The notes under the pieces were generated by a model. That model made no database searches and was not told the origin of the DNA. It was given only the letters and a program-made list of their open reading frames with translations. This document shows positions 12,576 to 21,639 of a stretch of DNA of 64,000 bases, piece after piece. The position numbers and the translations under genes are program-made. Source of the DNA: Adiantum capillus-veneris. Taxonomy: Eukaryota; Streptophyta; Polypodiopsida; Polypodiales; Pteridaceae. Each line of letters begins with the position of its first letter. Within the stretch, counting starts at the first letter, position 1. The stretch is taken from positions 69,358,372-69,422,371 of the forward strand of contig CM043953.1 of assembly GCA_014529385.2 (NCBI GenBank). Reading direction: 5' to 3'.

Positions 12576-13390
12576 AGAACGCCCGTTTTACTATATAGCT
12601 TCTTGAAGCTTCACAATCTTGGATTTTATGCGATACATTGCCCTTTTCACTATGCCTATATGAGAGAATGTGTTTATGCTTGCTTCCACTGTAGGATTCA
12701 AGGTCATCTCATCAAGGATTGCCCCAGCAAGAAAGGTGCCTTGGCACCTCCTCCCTTATCCCCCCTCTCCTCAAGCTCAACAAGAGACCTCCCATCAAGC
12801 CCCCAAGCCGCCCTCTTGACACTCAAGCTCCCGAAGAACCCTCTTCTCATCCCAACACACGACCTCCCAACAGTGTCTCCTCTTTCCAATGTGGTAAGAA
12901 GAAGGTCAATTCAATTTCCCTTCTTGCCTTGTTGGAAGAAGAAGAGGAAGGAATGGAAGAAGATGAGGACGACGAAGCTGCCCTATCTCTTATATTGGTA
13001 GAGCAAGTAACCGCTATGGACAATGAGCTTCTATGTCAAATGGCCAAACATGAGCCATCAAGCACTGATTGCCCTACCCCGATGGAGTCCCAAAAAGACA
13101 TCAAGAGAGCTTTATATACCTTTCACGCTGATGTGGGAGATGTCCAATCTAACAAAGCCCCTCGATGAAAGCCTATGAAGTAGGTTGTTTTGATGTTCCA
13201 TGTATCCAAGGCTTTTCTGCCTTTCTTGTGAAGCTCTTCTCTATAAATATATTTTCACTCACCTTGCTAGGTTTTAAAAAAAAAAGAACACCCATTGTGA
13301 TATATAGCTTCTTGAAGCTTCACGATCTTGGATTTTATGTGATACGCTACCACTATCTTTTCAATATGCCTATATGAGGGAATGTGTTTT
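12576..13390 (+). mobile_element. Zinc-knuckle retroposon between ~100-bp direct repeats
   Basis: A direct repeat containing TATAGCTTCTTGAAGCTTCA and ending GAATGTGTTT lies at about 12,576-12,675 and again at about 13,286-13,390. The copies differ at roughly 15 percent of sites. The segment between them encodes CFHCRIQGHLIKDCP at about 12,680-12,725, an intact CX2CX4HX4C knuckle. A Ser/Pro-rich and then acidic region follows in another frame (to 13,168). The segment ends with TTTTAAAAAAAAAAG just before the second repeat. A poly-A end with flanking repeats fits LINE-mediated retroposition, though the repeats are unusually long and diverged for a target duplication. Confidence 0.5.
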
Positions 13391-13407
13391 ACTTTTATTG
13401 ATCTTTA

Positions 13408-13416
<9 letters not shown>

Positions 13417-13458
<42 letters not shown>

Positions 13459-13460
13459 TT
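13417..13460. repeat. (CT)n(CA)n microsatellite
   Basis: A CT tract of about 25 bases passes into a CA tract of about 18 bases. It lies between the retroposon and the LTR element at 13,698. Confidence 0.9.
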
Positions 13461-13697
13461 TCCCTTCTTTAGTTTGATAGTTAATATATCAACAAACATA
13501 CAAACATTTGTGTAATAATGCATGCATTCACTAGACATGCCCACACATAAGACAATCTCTCTTTTTACTCGATATAGACGATAATTGTAGCACATGCCAG
13601 TATGGAATCTCAATACCTATTACATACATCATGGTCAATAGAATCAGATGGAAAATAGAGATTACACACATGAAGGTCATACAAACATGATGCAAAG

Positions 13698-14845
13698 TGT
13701 CACGTGACACATCCAACCCTATGTGTCCGTGGACAAGCTACAGCATGATCAGGGTTCAGTTTAGTCAAGTCAGTCTAGAATAGGAAGTGATTTGGCACTT
13801 TTTGAGTTTGTTCGCAGACCGTGCATGTCGAGACACTTCATTTAGATGCATATCCTCTGATTGCACACAGCATGACCATCAGATTTCCATCAAAACCCAT
13901 CAGAAGTATTTTTACAGTTCATAGACCTATTTTCTCTATTTTTTGACATTTTTCAATTATTATTTTTAAGTGACTTTTGTTGGAAAGTAGGTAGGGCAAA
14001 TTGAGTAAGTTTGTATATAAGCAAACCTAAACTAGCACTAATTGGCAGAAGAGACAGCACGAGCTCCATCGTTCAACAAGCAACTTCTCAGCAAGAACCC
14101 CCTTGGTGGTTTTCCCTCCAAGCAAAGAAGACTCTCCCTAGCGTTTTTCATCAAGATCCCTCGCCACAGTTTTCCCTCTTGGCTAGCATTTCCTCGGCAG
14201 ATGCTCATTGCCAAGAAGTCCATCAGTGCTAGCGTTTTTCCTCCTCAGCCCTAGCGTTAGCGAAATCCCCAAATCGCCCTCCCTTGGGCATGGCGTTTTC
14301 AGCATTAGCATCAGCAGATTTCAGCAGATAGGCACCGAGTTTTCAGCCATAAAGACCAGCAGAGAATCAGCATTTCAACAGCCCCAAATCAACGTTTTTC
14401 ACGAGCAGAAATCAGCCCCAAATTTAGCATTTGATTTGCAGCAGATTTCAGCCTTGAGCGTTTTTGGACAGCAGATACATACCTTCAGTTTTCAGCCCTA
14501 GCGTCGGCCTCGTCACCCCCGTCGACGACACCGACATAGCCTAGACTTGCATCAGTCATATGCATCCTCATTGTACCAGTTTGTACAATCAATAGTAGAC
14601 CACTCTCGCCGACGAGAGTGGGACCTTCGGAGGAGGGTTTTACAACGTCTCTGGTGTCGTATTCTCTTCTCTATCTCTCAGTCTCATGCACTTCCATTCA
14701 CAGTGTCCATTCACTTTGTTTGTGTCCATTCCACTCTCTCATTAAGAACGGAAGGCTCCCCCTTCCATAAGAAAAAGGAACCTTGAGCACAATTCGGAGC
14801 ACTCATCTTGAGCAAAGTTCAAGATTCATTCCGCTGCACCTTACA
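13698..14845 (+). repeat. 5' LTR of the 13.7-kb element
   Basis: Length 1148 bases, TG...CA ends. It holds a block rich in the words TTTTCAGC and CAGCAGAT at about 14,300-14,490, and a GACGAGAGTGGGACCTTCGG segment near the 3' part shared with the other LTR. It would supply promoter and polyadenylation signals. Confidence 0.92.
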
Positions 14846-14846
14846 T

Positions 14847-14858
14847 TGGTATCAGAGC
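14847..14858 (+). promoter_or_regulatory. PBS (initiator tRNA-Met type)
   Basis: TGGTATCAGAGC lies one base after the CA end of the 5' LTR. It is complementary to the 3' end of initiator tRNA-Met, the usual plant retroelement primer. Confidence 0.92.
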
Positions 14859-15190
14859 TTTGGCAGTGTTCTGTATCACTCAAGGAAAGAACCACAAGAA
14901 CCACATAATTTCTTTTTTGCTTGTTGAGGTCGCACGAACCCAAGTTCGCTTGGACGTGTCGATTCCTTATCGTGTTTTTGAAGAGTGACAGAAATCCCAA
15001 GAAAGAAGGGCTTGTCCACCCTCCCCTTGTGTCTCTTTTCACTCATCGAGAGCGGACCGTGCACTTAGCGGCCGGCCAATCAACATGAGGTGGGAAAAAG
15101 CAACCTTGGTGTGAGCGCAAGGCCGCCAAGGGGTGCGTCCACAGAAAAGAGCAGAACTCAGGTAAAGAGAAGATCCTTCTCTAACACAAA

Positions 15191-15688
15191 TTGCAAGCTA
15201 AGGAAGAACCTCAAGAACTCAAGAACCCCAAGAACCAAGACCCCCAAGAACCCAAGTTCCTAGTGAACTTAAGAACCCAAGACCACAAGAACCCAAGACT
15301 TCAGTGGATGGTCATCACTCGAAGCGGAATGGATACTTCGCTTAGAGGTGATGAGCATGAGAGAGGCGAAGAAGAATTTTCCCCACTAGGAAGTTTTTCC
15401 GACCCTCCATCTTCCCCATCTACGCCAAGGATTGCACTAACTCCTATGGAGGCTTTCGACAAGATGATGAGGGACAGGGAGTTAGAACGCGAAGCAAGAA
15501 CAGCAGAAAGAATGGAAGAAATTGATCGTCAGTACCAAGACAGAATGGCAGCCATAGCGCGTGAGCACGAGCAAGCACGCTTGGAAGCCAAAGTAAGACA
15601 AGCAGAATTTGATCGCGAGAACAAAGCAAGACAAGAGAAGGGCGACCAACACATGAAAGAGTTGTGGCGACTTTTTTCTATTGTGTAG
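15191..15688 (+). CDS. Charged coiled-coil-like ORF of the non-autonomous element
   Basis: A 165-codon frame; the listed first codon is not ATG, and the first ATG-started segment begins near MVITRSGM (about 15,308). The C-terminal half is rich in Glu, Arg, Gln and Ala with heptad-like spacing (for example MEEIDRQYQDRMAAIA and RQAEFDRENKARQ), so a coiled coil is likely. The middle is Ser/Pro-rich. This layout resembles the N-terminal part of some plant Ty3 gag proteins, but the capsid core and zinc knuckle are missing. It is the only substantial ORF before the His/Asp-rich one and overlaps it by a few bases. Gag-derived is an inference. Confidence 0.5.
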   Translation: MQAKEEPQELKNPKNQDPQEPKFLVNLRTQDHKNPRLQWMVITRSGMDTSLRGDEHERGEEEFSPLGSFSDPPSSPSTPRIALTPMEAFDKMMRDRELEREARTAERMEEIDRQYQDRMAAIAREHEQARLEAKVRQAEFDRENKARQEKGDQHMKELWRLFSIV

Positions 15689-16001
15689 GTGCAGTTTGCA
15701 CAGAATCAGAAAAAGGAGATTCTTAGTCTCTTCTTCTCCCAAGCATGACACACAGGATTTGCATGATGATAAGCATGATAACGAGCATGATGATTTGGAT
15801 GACACAGACAAGCATGATCATTTGCATGATCAAGATGTGATTTATCACAAGTATGATGATTTGCATGAAGATGATGTAATTGTTCATAAGGATGATGTGT
15901 TAGTTGATACTTTCTCTAGTGCAGCTAATCTCATTGCAGATTCGATCAATCACGAAGAACCGATCTTGGCTCTCGAGTCGAGGTCCACAGAACCCCCATA
16001 G
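15681..16001 (+). CDS. His/Asp-rich ORF, function unknown
   Basis: A 106-codon frame overlapping the end of the preceding ORF in another frame. Residues about 20-75 are a run of His, Asp and Lys words such as KHDHLHDQD and DDLHEDDVIVHKDD. The underlying DNA is a degenerate repeat of GATGAT/CATGAT units. The tail contains a tandemly repeated EEPILALES segment, repeated again downstream in DNA at about 16,018. The composition could bind metals, but simple repeat expansion explains it equally well. No family was recognised, and translation from this frame is uncertain. Confidence 0.35.
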   Translation: MCRCSLHRIRKRRFLVSSSPKHDTQDLHDDKHDNEHDDLDDTDKHDHLHDQDVIYHKYDDLHEDDVIVHKDDVLVDTFSSAANLIADSINHEEPILALESRSTEPP

Positions 16002-16804
16002 GAAGATTGGATCACACACGAAGAACCGATCTTGGCTCTCGAGCCTAGGTCCAAATAACCCTTACAGGAAGTACTATGTGTTCGTATGATTAGTCAGCAC
16101 ACATTGTTCGAGTGTCTCATTCGTGATCGTTTCCTGTATTTTAGTCAGCGTTGTTATGTGATCCCTTTTCCTAGGCATGACATATTGTACGTTGAGCACG
16201 TTTCACTCATGAATGAGCATAGAGGTAGACGGATTGTTCATGAAAAGTTGAAAAGTGTGCATTCAAGGAAGTCACATTTCATGTCTCTTCCTTGGCACGA
16301 CACAGTCGTAGAAAGAGCACAAGAGTATGAGCACCAAGCATGGGCACTTCCGTTGTGAATTGCCACAGTTGATTGATTTAGATCAACAAGACAAGATTAG
16401 ATGTTTGCGTGTGTATGGTGAACGGTTTGGCACTCCGTCTCTCTGTTCATCTACATTGCATGCACAGTTTGTTCGACAAACGAGATTTTTTCCAATCACT
16501 TTACATGGAATAGGTATGTTCATGGTTTTGTGTTGGAAATGGTTTCAGGAATTTTCAGCCATGGAGATTCGTAAGAAGGAAGAAGCATGACTCTAGACGA
16601 AGTTGGAGCATTGCAAAAGCCACAAAAGACTTTGTGTCGCTTTCGGCGCGGCCCAAAGAAGCAAGCGTTGCAGACCTTTATGAAGTTCAAGTACCGTACG
16701 ACCCACACATCAGAGTGGGCCGACGAAGAGTCCCTTCCAAGATTCCGGATGCTAATGGCGATCTCCCTCGACGCCATACAGTTTGGTACCAGTACCGCAC
16801 TTTG
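16002..16804 (+). other. Element interior, degraded coding sequence
   Basis: Short frames only (16,086-16,358; 16,327-16,590; 16,587-16,867). No RT, integrase or protease motif is visible. The stretch just before the 3' LTR has coding-like composition, but its frames are short and have no recognised domain. Confidence 0.45.
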
Positions 16805-16816
16805 AAAAGGAGGGGA
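16805..16816 (+). promoter_or_regulatory. Polypurine tract of the 13.7-kb element
   Basis: AAAAGGAGGGGA directly abuts the TG of the 3' LTR, the expected site for plus-strand DNA priming. Confidence 0.85.
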
Positions 16817-17892
16817 TGTCACGTGACACATCCAACCCTATGTGTCCGTGGACAAGCTACAGCATGATCAGGGTTCAGTTCAGTCAAGTCAGTCTAGAAT
16901 AGAAAGTGATTTGGCACTTTTGTGAGTCTGTTCGCAGACCGTGCATGTCCAGACACTTGATTAGATGCATATCCTCTGGTTGCACACAGCATGACCATCA
17001 GATTTCCATTAGAACCCATCAGAAACATTTTTCGCTTATTATTTTTAAGTGACTTTTGTTAGAAAGTAGGTAGGGCAAATTGAGTAAGTTTGTATATAAG
17101 CAAACCTCGACTAGCACTAATTGGCAAAAGAGGCAGCACAAGCTCCATCGCTCAACAGGCAACTTCTCAGCAAGAACCCCCTTGGTGGTTTTCCCTCCAA
17201 GCAAAGAAGACTCTCCTTAGCGTTTTTCATCAAGATACCTCGCCACAGTTTTCCCTCTTGGGTAGCGTTTCCTCAGCAAATGCTCATCGCCAAGAAGTCC
17301 ATCAGTGCTAGCGTTTTTCCTCCTTAGCCCTAGCATTAGCAAAACCCCCAAATCGCCCTCCCTTGGGCATGGTGTTTTCAGCATTAGCATCAGCAAATTT
17401 CAGCAGATAAGCACCGACAGTTTTCAGCCATAAGACCAGCAGAGAATCAACGTTTTCAACAGCCCCAAATTCAACGTTTGATTTGCAACAGATTCCAACC
17501 TTAAGAATTTTTGGACAGCAGATACATACCTTCAGTTTTCAGCCCTAGAGTCGGCCTCGTCACCCCCGTCGACGACACCGACATAGCCTAGACTTGCATC
17601 AGTCATATGCATCCTCATTGTACCAGTTTATGCAATCGATAGTAGACCACTCTCGCTGACGAGAGTGGGGCCTTCGGAGGAGGGTTTTACAACGTCTCTG
17701 GTGTCGTATTCTCTTCTCTATCTCTCAGTCTCATGCACTTCCATTCACAGTGTCCATTCACTTTGTTTGTGTCCATTTCACTCTCTCATTAAGAATGCAA
17801 GGCTCTCCCTTCCATAAGAAAAAGGAACCTTGAGCACAGTTCGGAGCACTCATCTTGAGCAAAGTTCAACATTCATTCCGCTGCACCTAACA
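16817..17892 (+). repeat. 3' LTR of the 13.7-kb element
   Basis: Length 1076 bases, collinear with the 5' LTR. It lacks about 70 bases present there, chiefly near the 5' copy's 13,910-13,960 and 14,390-14,430. The terminal ACA is followed by the CAAAG duplication. Confidence 0.92.
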
Positions 17893-17963
17893 CAAAGAGC
17901 ACACAATTGATGTTTATATAAAAAACTTCCACAAATGCGTCTACTCCCCCCAACCAAGTGATG

Positions 17964-17964
17964 G

Positions 17965-18061
<97 letters not shown>

Positions 18062-18062
18062 G
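17964..18062. repeat. (GT)n(GA)n and G-run microsatellite
   Basis: GT repeats (to about 18,009) are followed by GA repeats and a run of about 11 G. The tract lies just 3' of the element. Confidence 0.93.
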
Positions 18063-18165
18063 CAAGGTGGCTTGCTCGGAGACATTACCTGCTATATTAT
18101 GTTCAAGAAAGCGCTATCTAAAAGGCGGTACTTAGTAAAGTATGTGTTCCACTCCTCCGAGACGC

Positions 18166-18169
18166 TCGT

Positions 18170-18226
<57 letters not shown>

Positions 18227-18290
18227 ACACACACACACACACACAGAGGAGACACACACACACACACACACATAGAGAGAGGAGACACAC
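18166..18290. repeat. (GT)n(AC)n self-complementary microsatellite
   Basis: A GT tract (about 18,168-18,224) is followed directly by AC tracts (about 18,227-18,272). The two halves are complementary and could fold as a hairpin. Confidence 0.9.
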
Positions 18291-18984
18291 AAGATCCCTT
18301 GGATCATATAGATAGAGCATAGAGAGGAAGGGGAGCTTCAATGGTACAAACACACACATGCACGCACTTTGCCCAACACCTCCTCTCCCCTTACATTGAC
18401 ACTAAGTATAGGTAATTGCAACAAGTAGTAAACATAAAAGTTCTTCCTCCCTTGACCATGGATGGAAGCCCTACTCTCTTCTCCTAAAGCAAGTACCTAG
18501 TTTTTGATTCATCTAACTGCTGGTTAGCCACCAAGGCTCTTCTTCAGCCATTGTCACACCCAATGCACCCCTTGTCATCAGCCATATGTCACGCTATCAA
18601 TCGATTCTCATGGAGGCTCTTGTAAGTAGCCTGTTTGGAGCCCGCAACCTCACCTCTTCCATGAAATTGCAAGAGCTGCCATAAGAGCTTCATGCAACCC
18701 ACGACCTTCACACCCCTCCATCAACCTACAAGGGCCCCCATTTATGTCCAAACTCCATCGCTCACGAATTCCTACTACCATCATAAATCTCTTCCTTGAA
18801 GAATACCCATTACCCTTGTAGTTACTCACCTGTGTTGCCATGTAGAATAGCATGTGACTTAAACCCAATCCTAAGACAATGGGTAGAGTAGAGCTATGGC
18901 AGTTCATTGGCCTATCCTTTCTCGTGCAACATGACAACTGCTCTCCTAACATAAGCTAAGGGTTCTATGAACGATTTGAGAGAT

Positions 18985-19035
<51 letters not shown>

Positions 19036-20278
19036 ACTACCTACACTCAGTTCAGTTTTGTATCAGTTTTTGTTTCATTTGTCTTTCCGATAGACGGATG
19101 ACATACACACCATGTACATTTGATTTGTCTCATAGGCCGATTTCGGCCTGACATAGACGTTAAAAATCTTTCTTTCTTTCTTTTCTTTTCTTTCTCTCTC
19201 TCTGGGTGTGTTCCCTTTCTTCCTCTTCTTTCACTTAACGACGTCCTACTTCTAAACTAGATGGTAACCCTATTAAGAAGTGTCTGTACTGTGGGCTTAG
19301 TTGTGTTGTTTGTCCTTTTTGTGCCCCACCAAGCATTGGGAAACACATGACCCCTTGCAGATGTCTAGAGGCCACTTCCTTGTAGCCTACCAAGGGGGAT
19401 TCTAAGGATGAACATGAAAGTGTTCATATGGGTGAAAGATGAGAGACTAGACATGGCCTCCACACCTTCCATGTGTTCCCACGTAGCCTCACGCTTCCAT
19501 GTGTTTTTCAGGTGTACTCTAGATGAGTGCAAGCACACCAGTGTGCATGTAGACCACACATGTATATTGTATGCGTATGTACATGCACCATCCATGAAGG
19601 AGAAAACATTGTGTATGATACAAGGTGAATGTAATATAAGAAGTCTTTATGCAAATAATCCAAGTTAAATCAAGGAAAATAATTGTTGTTACATCCACAG
19701 ATTAAAGACAAAACTAAGGGTGCAATGCAAAAGAGATCGTAAAAAAAGCATAGCATAAGGGAGAGAACACATCCTATCAACAGGGTCACATACAAAAAGT
19801 AGAATGGATCAAAGGCACATTGCAGCTTTGCATAGACAATATGTCAGATATCTACATTGACCAAAGTCACTTGATTAGCCTGGGGATTACAATGGCGACT
19901 GACATGTAATGATCCTAAGAATCATCTTTCACCAAACAATTAACATCTCTCCATTTGGGTGTTCTTTTAATGACATATACATCTAGAGATACGTGATATC
20001 ATCATCTAATCTCACCCCATCAAAGTAAACAAAGATATTCTATCAGTTAGATTTTGTTCCTTTAAGAGAAACATACTACCTCATAACTTGGTAGGAACTT
20101 ACAAGGCATTATTTCGGGGTGATCCTCATCTACTTAAGCTACCTAGAGAATCAACAACAGCTCTTTGCAGCCCTCACACCTGTACATTTCTGTAGCAGAC
20201 TATACATGAAAAAAGGAGCTCAAGTGAGAAACACGGCTGGTTGAGCAAGACAAACCTGAGGTTTTGATTATATAATTC
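18291..20278. other. Intergenic, no gene recognised
   Basis: About 2 kb with only short frames on either strand (for example 18,650-18,952 minus and 19,365-19,668), none with a recognisable domain. A CT microsatellite lies at about 18,988-19,033 and a smaller CTTT-rich patch at 19,170-19,203. Confidence 0.5.
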
Positions 20279-21379
20279 TCATTGCAACAAAGCCTTGCGC
20301 TTACGGGGTTTTCTGAAAATGTAAGCTTCACACCCTACTGAACCCTCTGGTATAGCTGATTTGTGACAAGTTAGCCAATGCTTGAAGCCTTCAATATCCC
20401 TCTTGCGCCAAGGTCTGCTTTCGAGTGCTGGTAATGTATGTAAGACCTCTGACATGTACATATCCACAAAGTCTTTGTTGTCACATGAAGTGGTGCTATT
20501 TAGGTCATAACCCTTGCAGCCCCCTCTTTGAATTTCTATGAAATCTCTTGGCCTACTGAGTGGGATAACTACAGCTCCTGGGCTTCCTGCAAGCGTAGAG
20601 CATGAAGTGCCCAAGGCTGCCTTGTTAAGGCACATGATATTACCAACAGAGCATAGCATGCTCCCTATGTGAGCAACACCAAACGTCCCTTGTAGCTCTT
20701 CAAATAGCTCTAATTTCACCTTTTTGCTTACTTCCTTGATGATCGACTTAGTTGCCTTTGCTTTCGAAACACGTACTTCATTTTCCTTTGCATACTGCTT
20801 GAATCTCTCCTCATAAATTGGCTTCACAGCAAGAAAATATTGCTCCCATATACCTGTGTCATTGCATTCTCCCTTGCACAACTCCTTTTCAGCATTCTTC
20901 AAGAACCTGTCAACTAATGGGAAAGACAAAACTGCAATCTTTGTGTCAGCTGCCACAAAACTAGGAGAGCATGGAAGTAAGGACTCAAAATCTCCTTCAC
21001 ACTTGAAACAAGCTATGTCTTCACCTCTTGTAGAAAGAATATTCGTATCTTTAGCCTTTGAATGCGACCTGAATACTTTTGCATCATCTCCTTTTAATGC
21101 TACCGTTGCATCAAACCCATTAGCATTCACTACTATGCCTTGACATAGTTTTACTTCATTCACGAGATCCTTGTCAAGAATGTGGCCAGTTGTAAACACC
21201 ATACATGGTGACACACAAAATCTGGTGCCGTAGGAGACTTTATCCTCGCTGGCTGCATTTGTCTGACTCACCCTGAGTCGTATTGTTGCGTTGATCACGC
21301 AATCCAACAATGTTGGTTGAAGCATCAAGACTTTAGTGGGGCTTTCGTTGCTTGGTGTAAGATCCTTTGGGACACACAC
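20279..21379 (-). CDS. Trypsin-like serine protease homologue, altered Ser site
   Basis: An uninterrupted 366-codon frame, the longest host-like ORF in the window. Family pattern: GTRFCVSPCMVFTTGH with His at residue 66 in the usual catalytic-His context, and EDIACFK with Asp at 121. Near residues 256-270 the sequence LGTSCSTLAGSPGAVV stands where GxSGGP is expected. Aligned without gaps the catalytic Ser position is Pro267 and the serine sits one residue earlier (266), so activity is doubtful. The C-terminus is basic (KPRKRK, 357-362), possibly a nuclear signal. Coding sequence appears to continue 5' into the exon-like segment at 21,412-21,630, because EVDNLNTLV precedes the listed Met in frame. 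The true start is therefore probably upstream. Substrate unknown. Confidence 0.7.
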   Translation of the reverse strand: MCVPKDLTPSNESPTKVLMLQPTLLDCVINATIRLRVSQTNAASEDKVSYGTRFCVSPCMVFTTGHILDKDLVNEVKLCQGIVVNANGFDATVALKGDDAKVFRSHSKAKDTNILSTRGEDIACFKCEGDFESLLPCSPSFVAADTKIAVLSFPLVDRFLKNAEKELCKGECNDTGIWEQYFLAVKPIYEERFKQYAKENEVRVSKAKATKSIIKEVSKKVKLELFEELQGTFGVAHIGSMLCSVGNIMCLNKAALGTSCSTLAGSPGAVVIPLSRPRDFIEIQRGGCKGYDLNSTTSCDNKDFVDMYMSEVLHTLPALESRPWRKRDIEGFKHWLTCHKSAIPEGSVGCEAYIFRKPRKRKALLQ

Positions 21380-21411
21380 GAGGGTATTGAGATTGTCAAC
21401 CTCATAAACCT

Positions 21412-21630
21412 TTAAAAATATAGATGATTCAGACTTTTACTTGCAACAATATATAGCCCATCAGAAACAGCCTTTTCGATTTCATCCATCGGATCCCATA
21501 CAATCTCCTCCATAGTGGGGAGCGCTGGCCAACTCTTTACGTCTTCAACATAAGGTAAATCAGCATAGTCCATTCCCTGCAATGCCGCCTGGTGGAAGCT
21601 CATTCCCATCTCAAAACCTGAGACAATGTG
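21412..21630 (-). CDS. Upstream exon-like part of the protease homologue
   Basis: On the minus strand TTGTCTCAG|GTTTTGAG at about 21,625 is a plausible splice acceptor. An open stretch follows (FEMGMSFHQAALQGMD, then WPALPTMEEIVWDP) and runs to a stop 33 bases before the main 366-codon frame opens. The two frames differ by one. A 31-base GT...AG stretch between them is too short for a normal plant intron and does not restore the frame. Either a 1-base lesion or an unrecognised exon joins them. No N-terminal exon could be fixed upstream. Confidence 0.4.
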   Translation of the reverse strand, partial: HIVSGFEMGMSFHQAALQGMDYADLPYVEDVKSWPALPTMEEIVWDPMDEIEKAVSDGLYIVASKSLNHLYF

Positions 21631-21639
21631 TACACACAC

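Larger units (their letters stand above)
13698..17892 (+). mobile_element. Complete non-autonomous LTR retrotransposon, TSD CAAAG
   Basis: Two long direct repeats begin TGTCACGTGACACATCC and end CTGCACC(T/A)(T/A)ACA. The element is flanked on both sides by CAAAG (13,693-13,697 and 17,893-17,897), an exact 5-base duplication. A PBS follows the 5' LTR and a purine tract precedes the 3' LTR. The interior is only about 1.97 kb. It encodes a charged coiled-coil-like ORF and a His/Asp-rich ORF but no protease, RT, RNase H or integrase. It must therefore have depended on enzymes of another element. The LTRs have diverged by indels, mainly a shortening of the 3' copy, so insertion is not recent. Confidence 0.93.
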
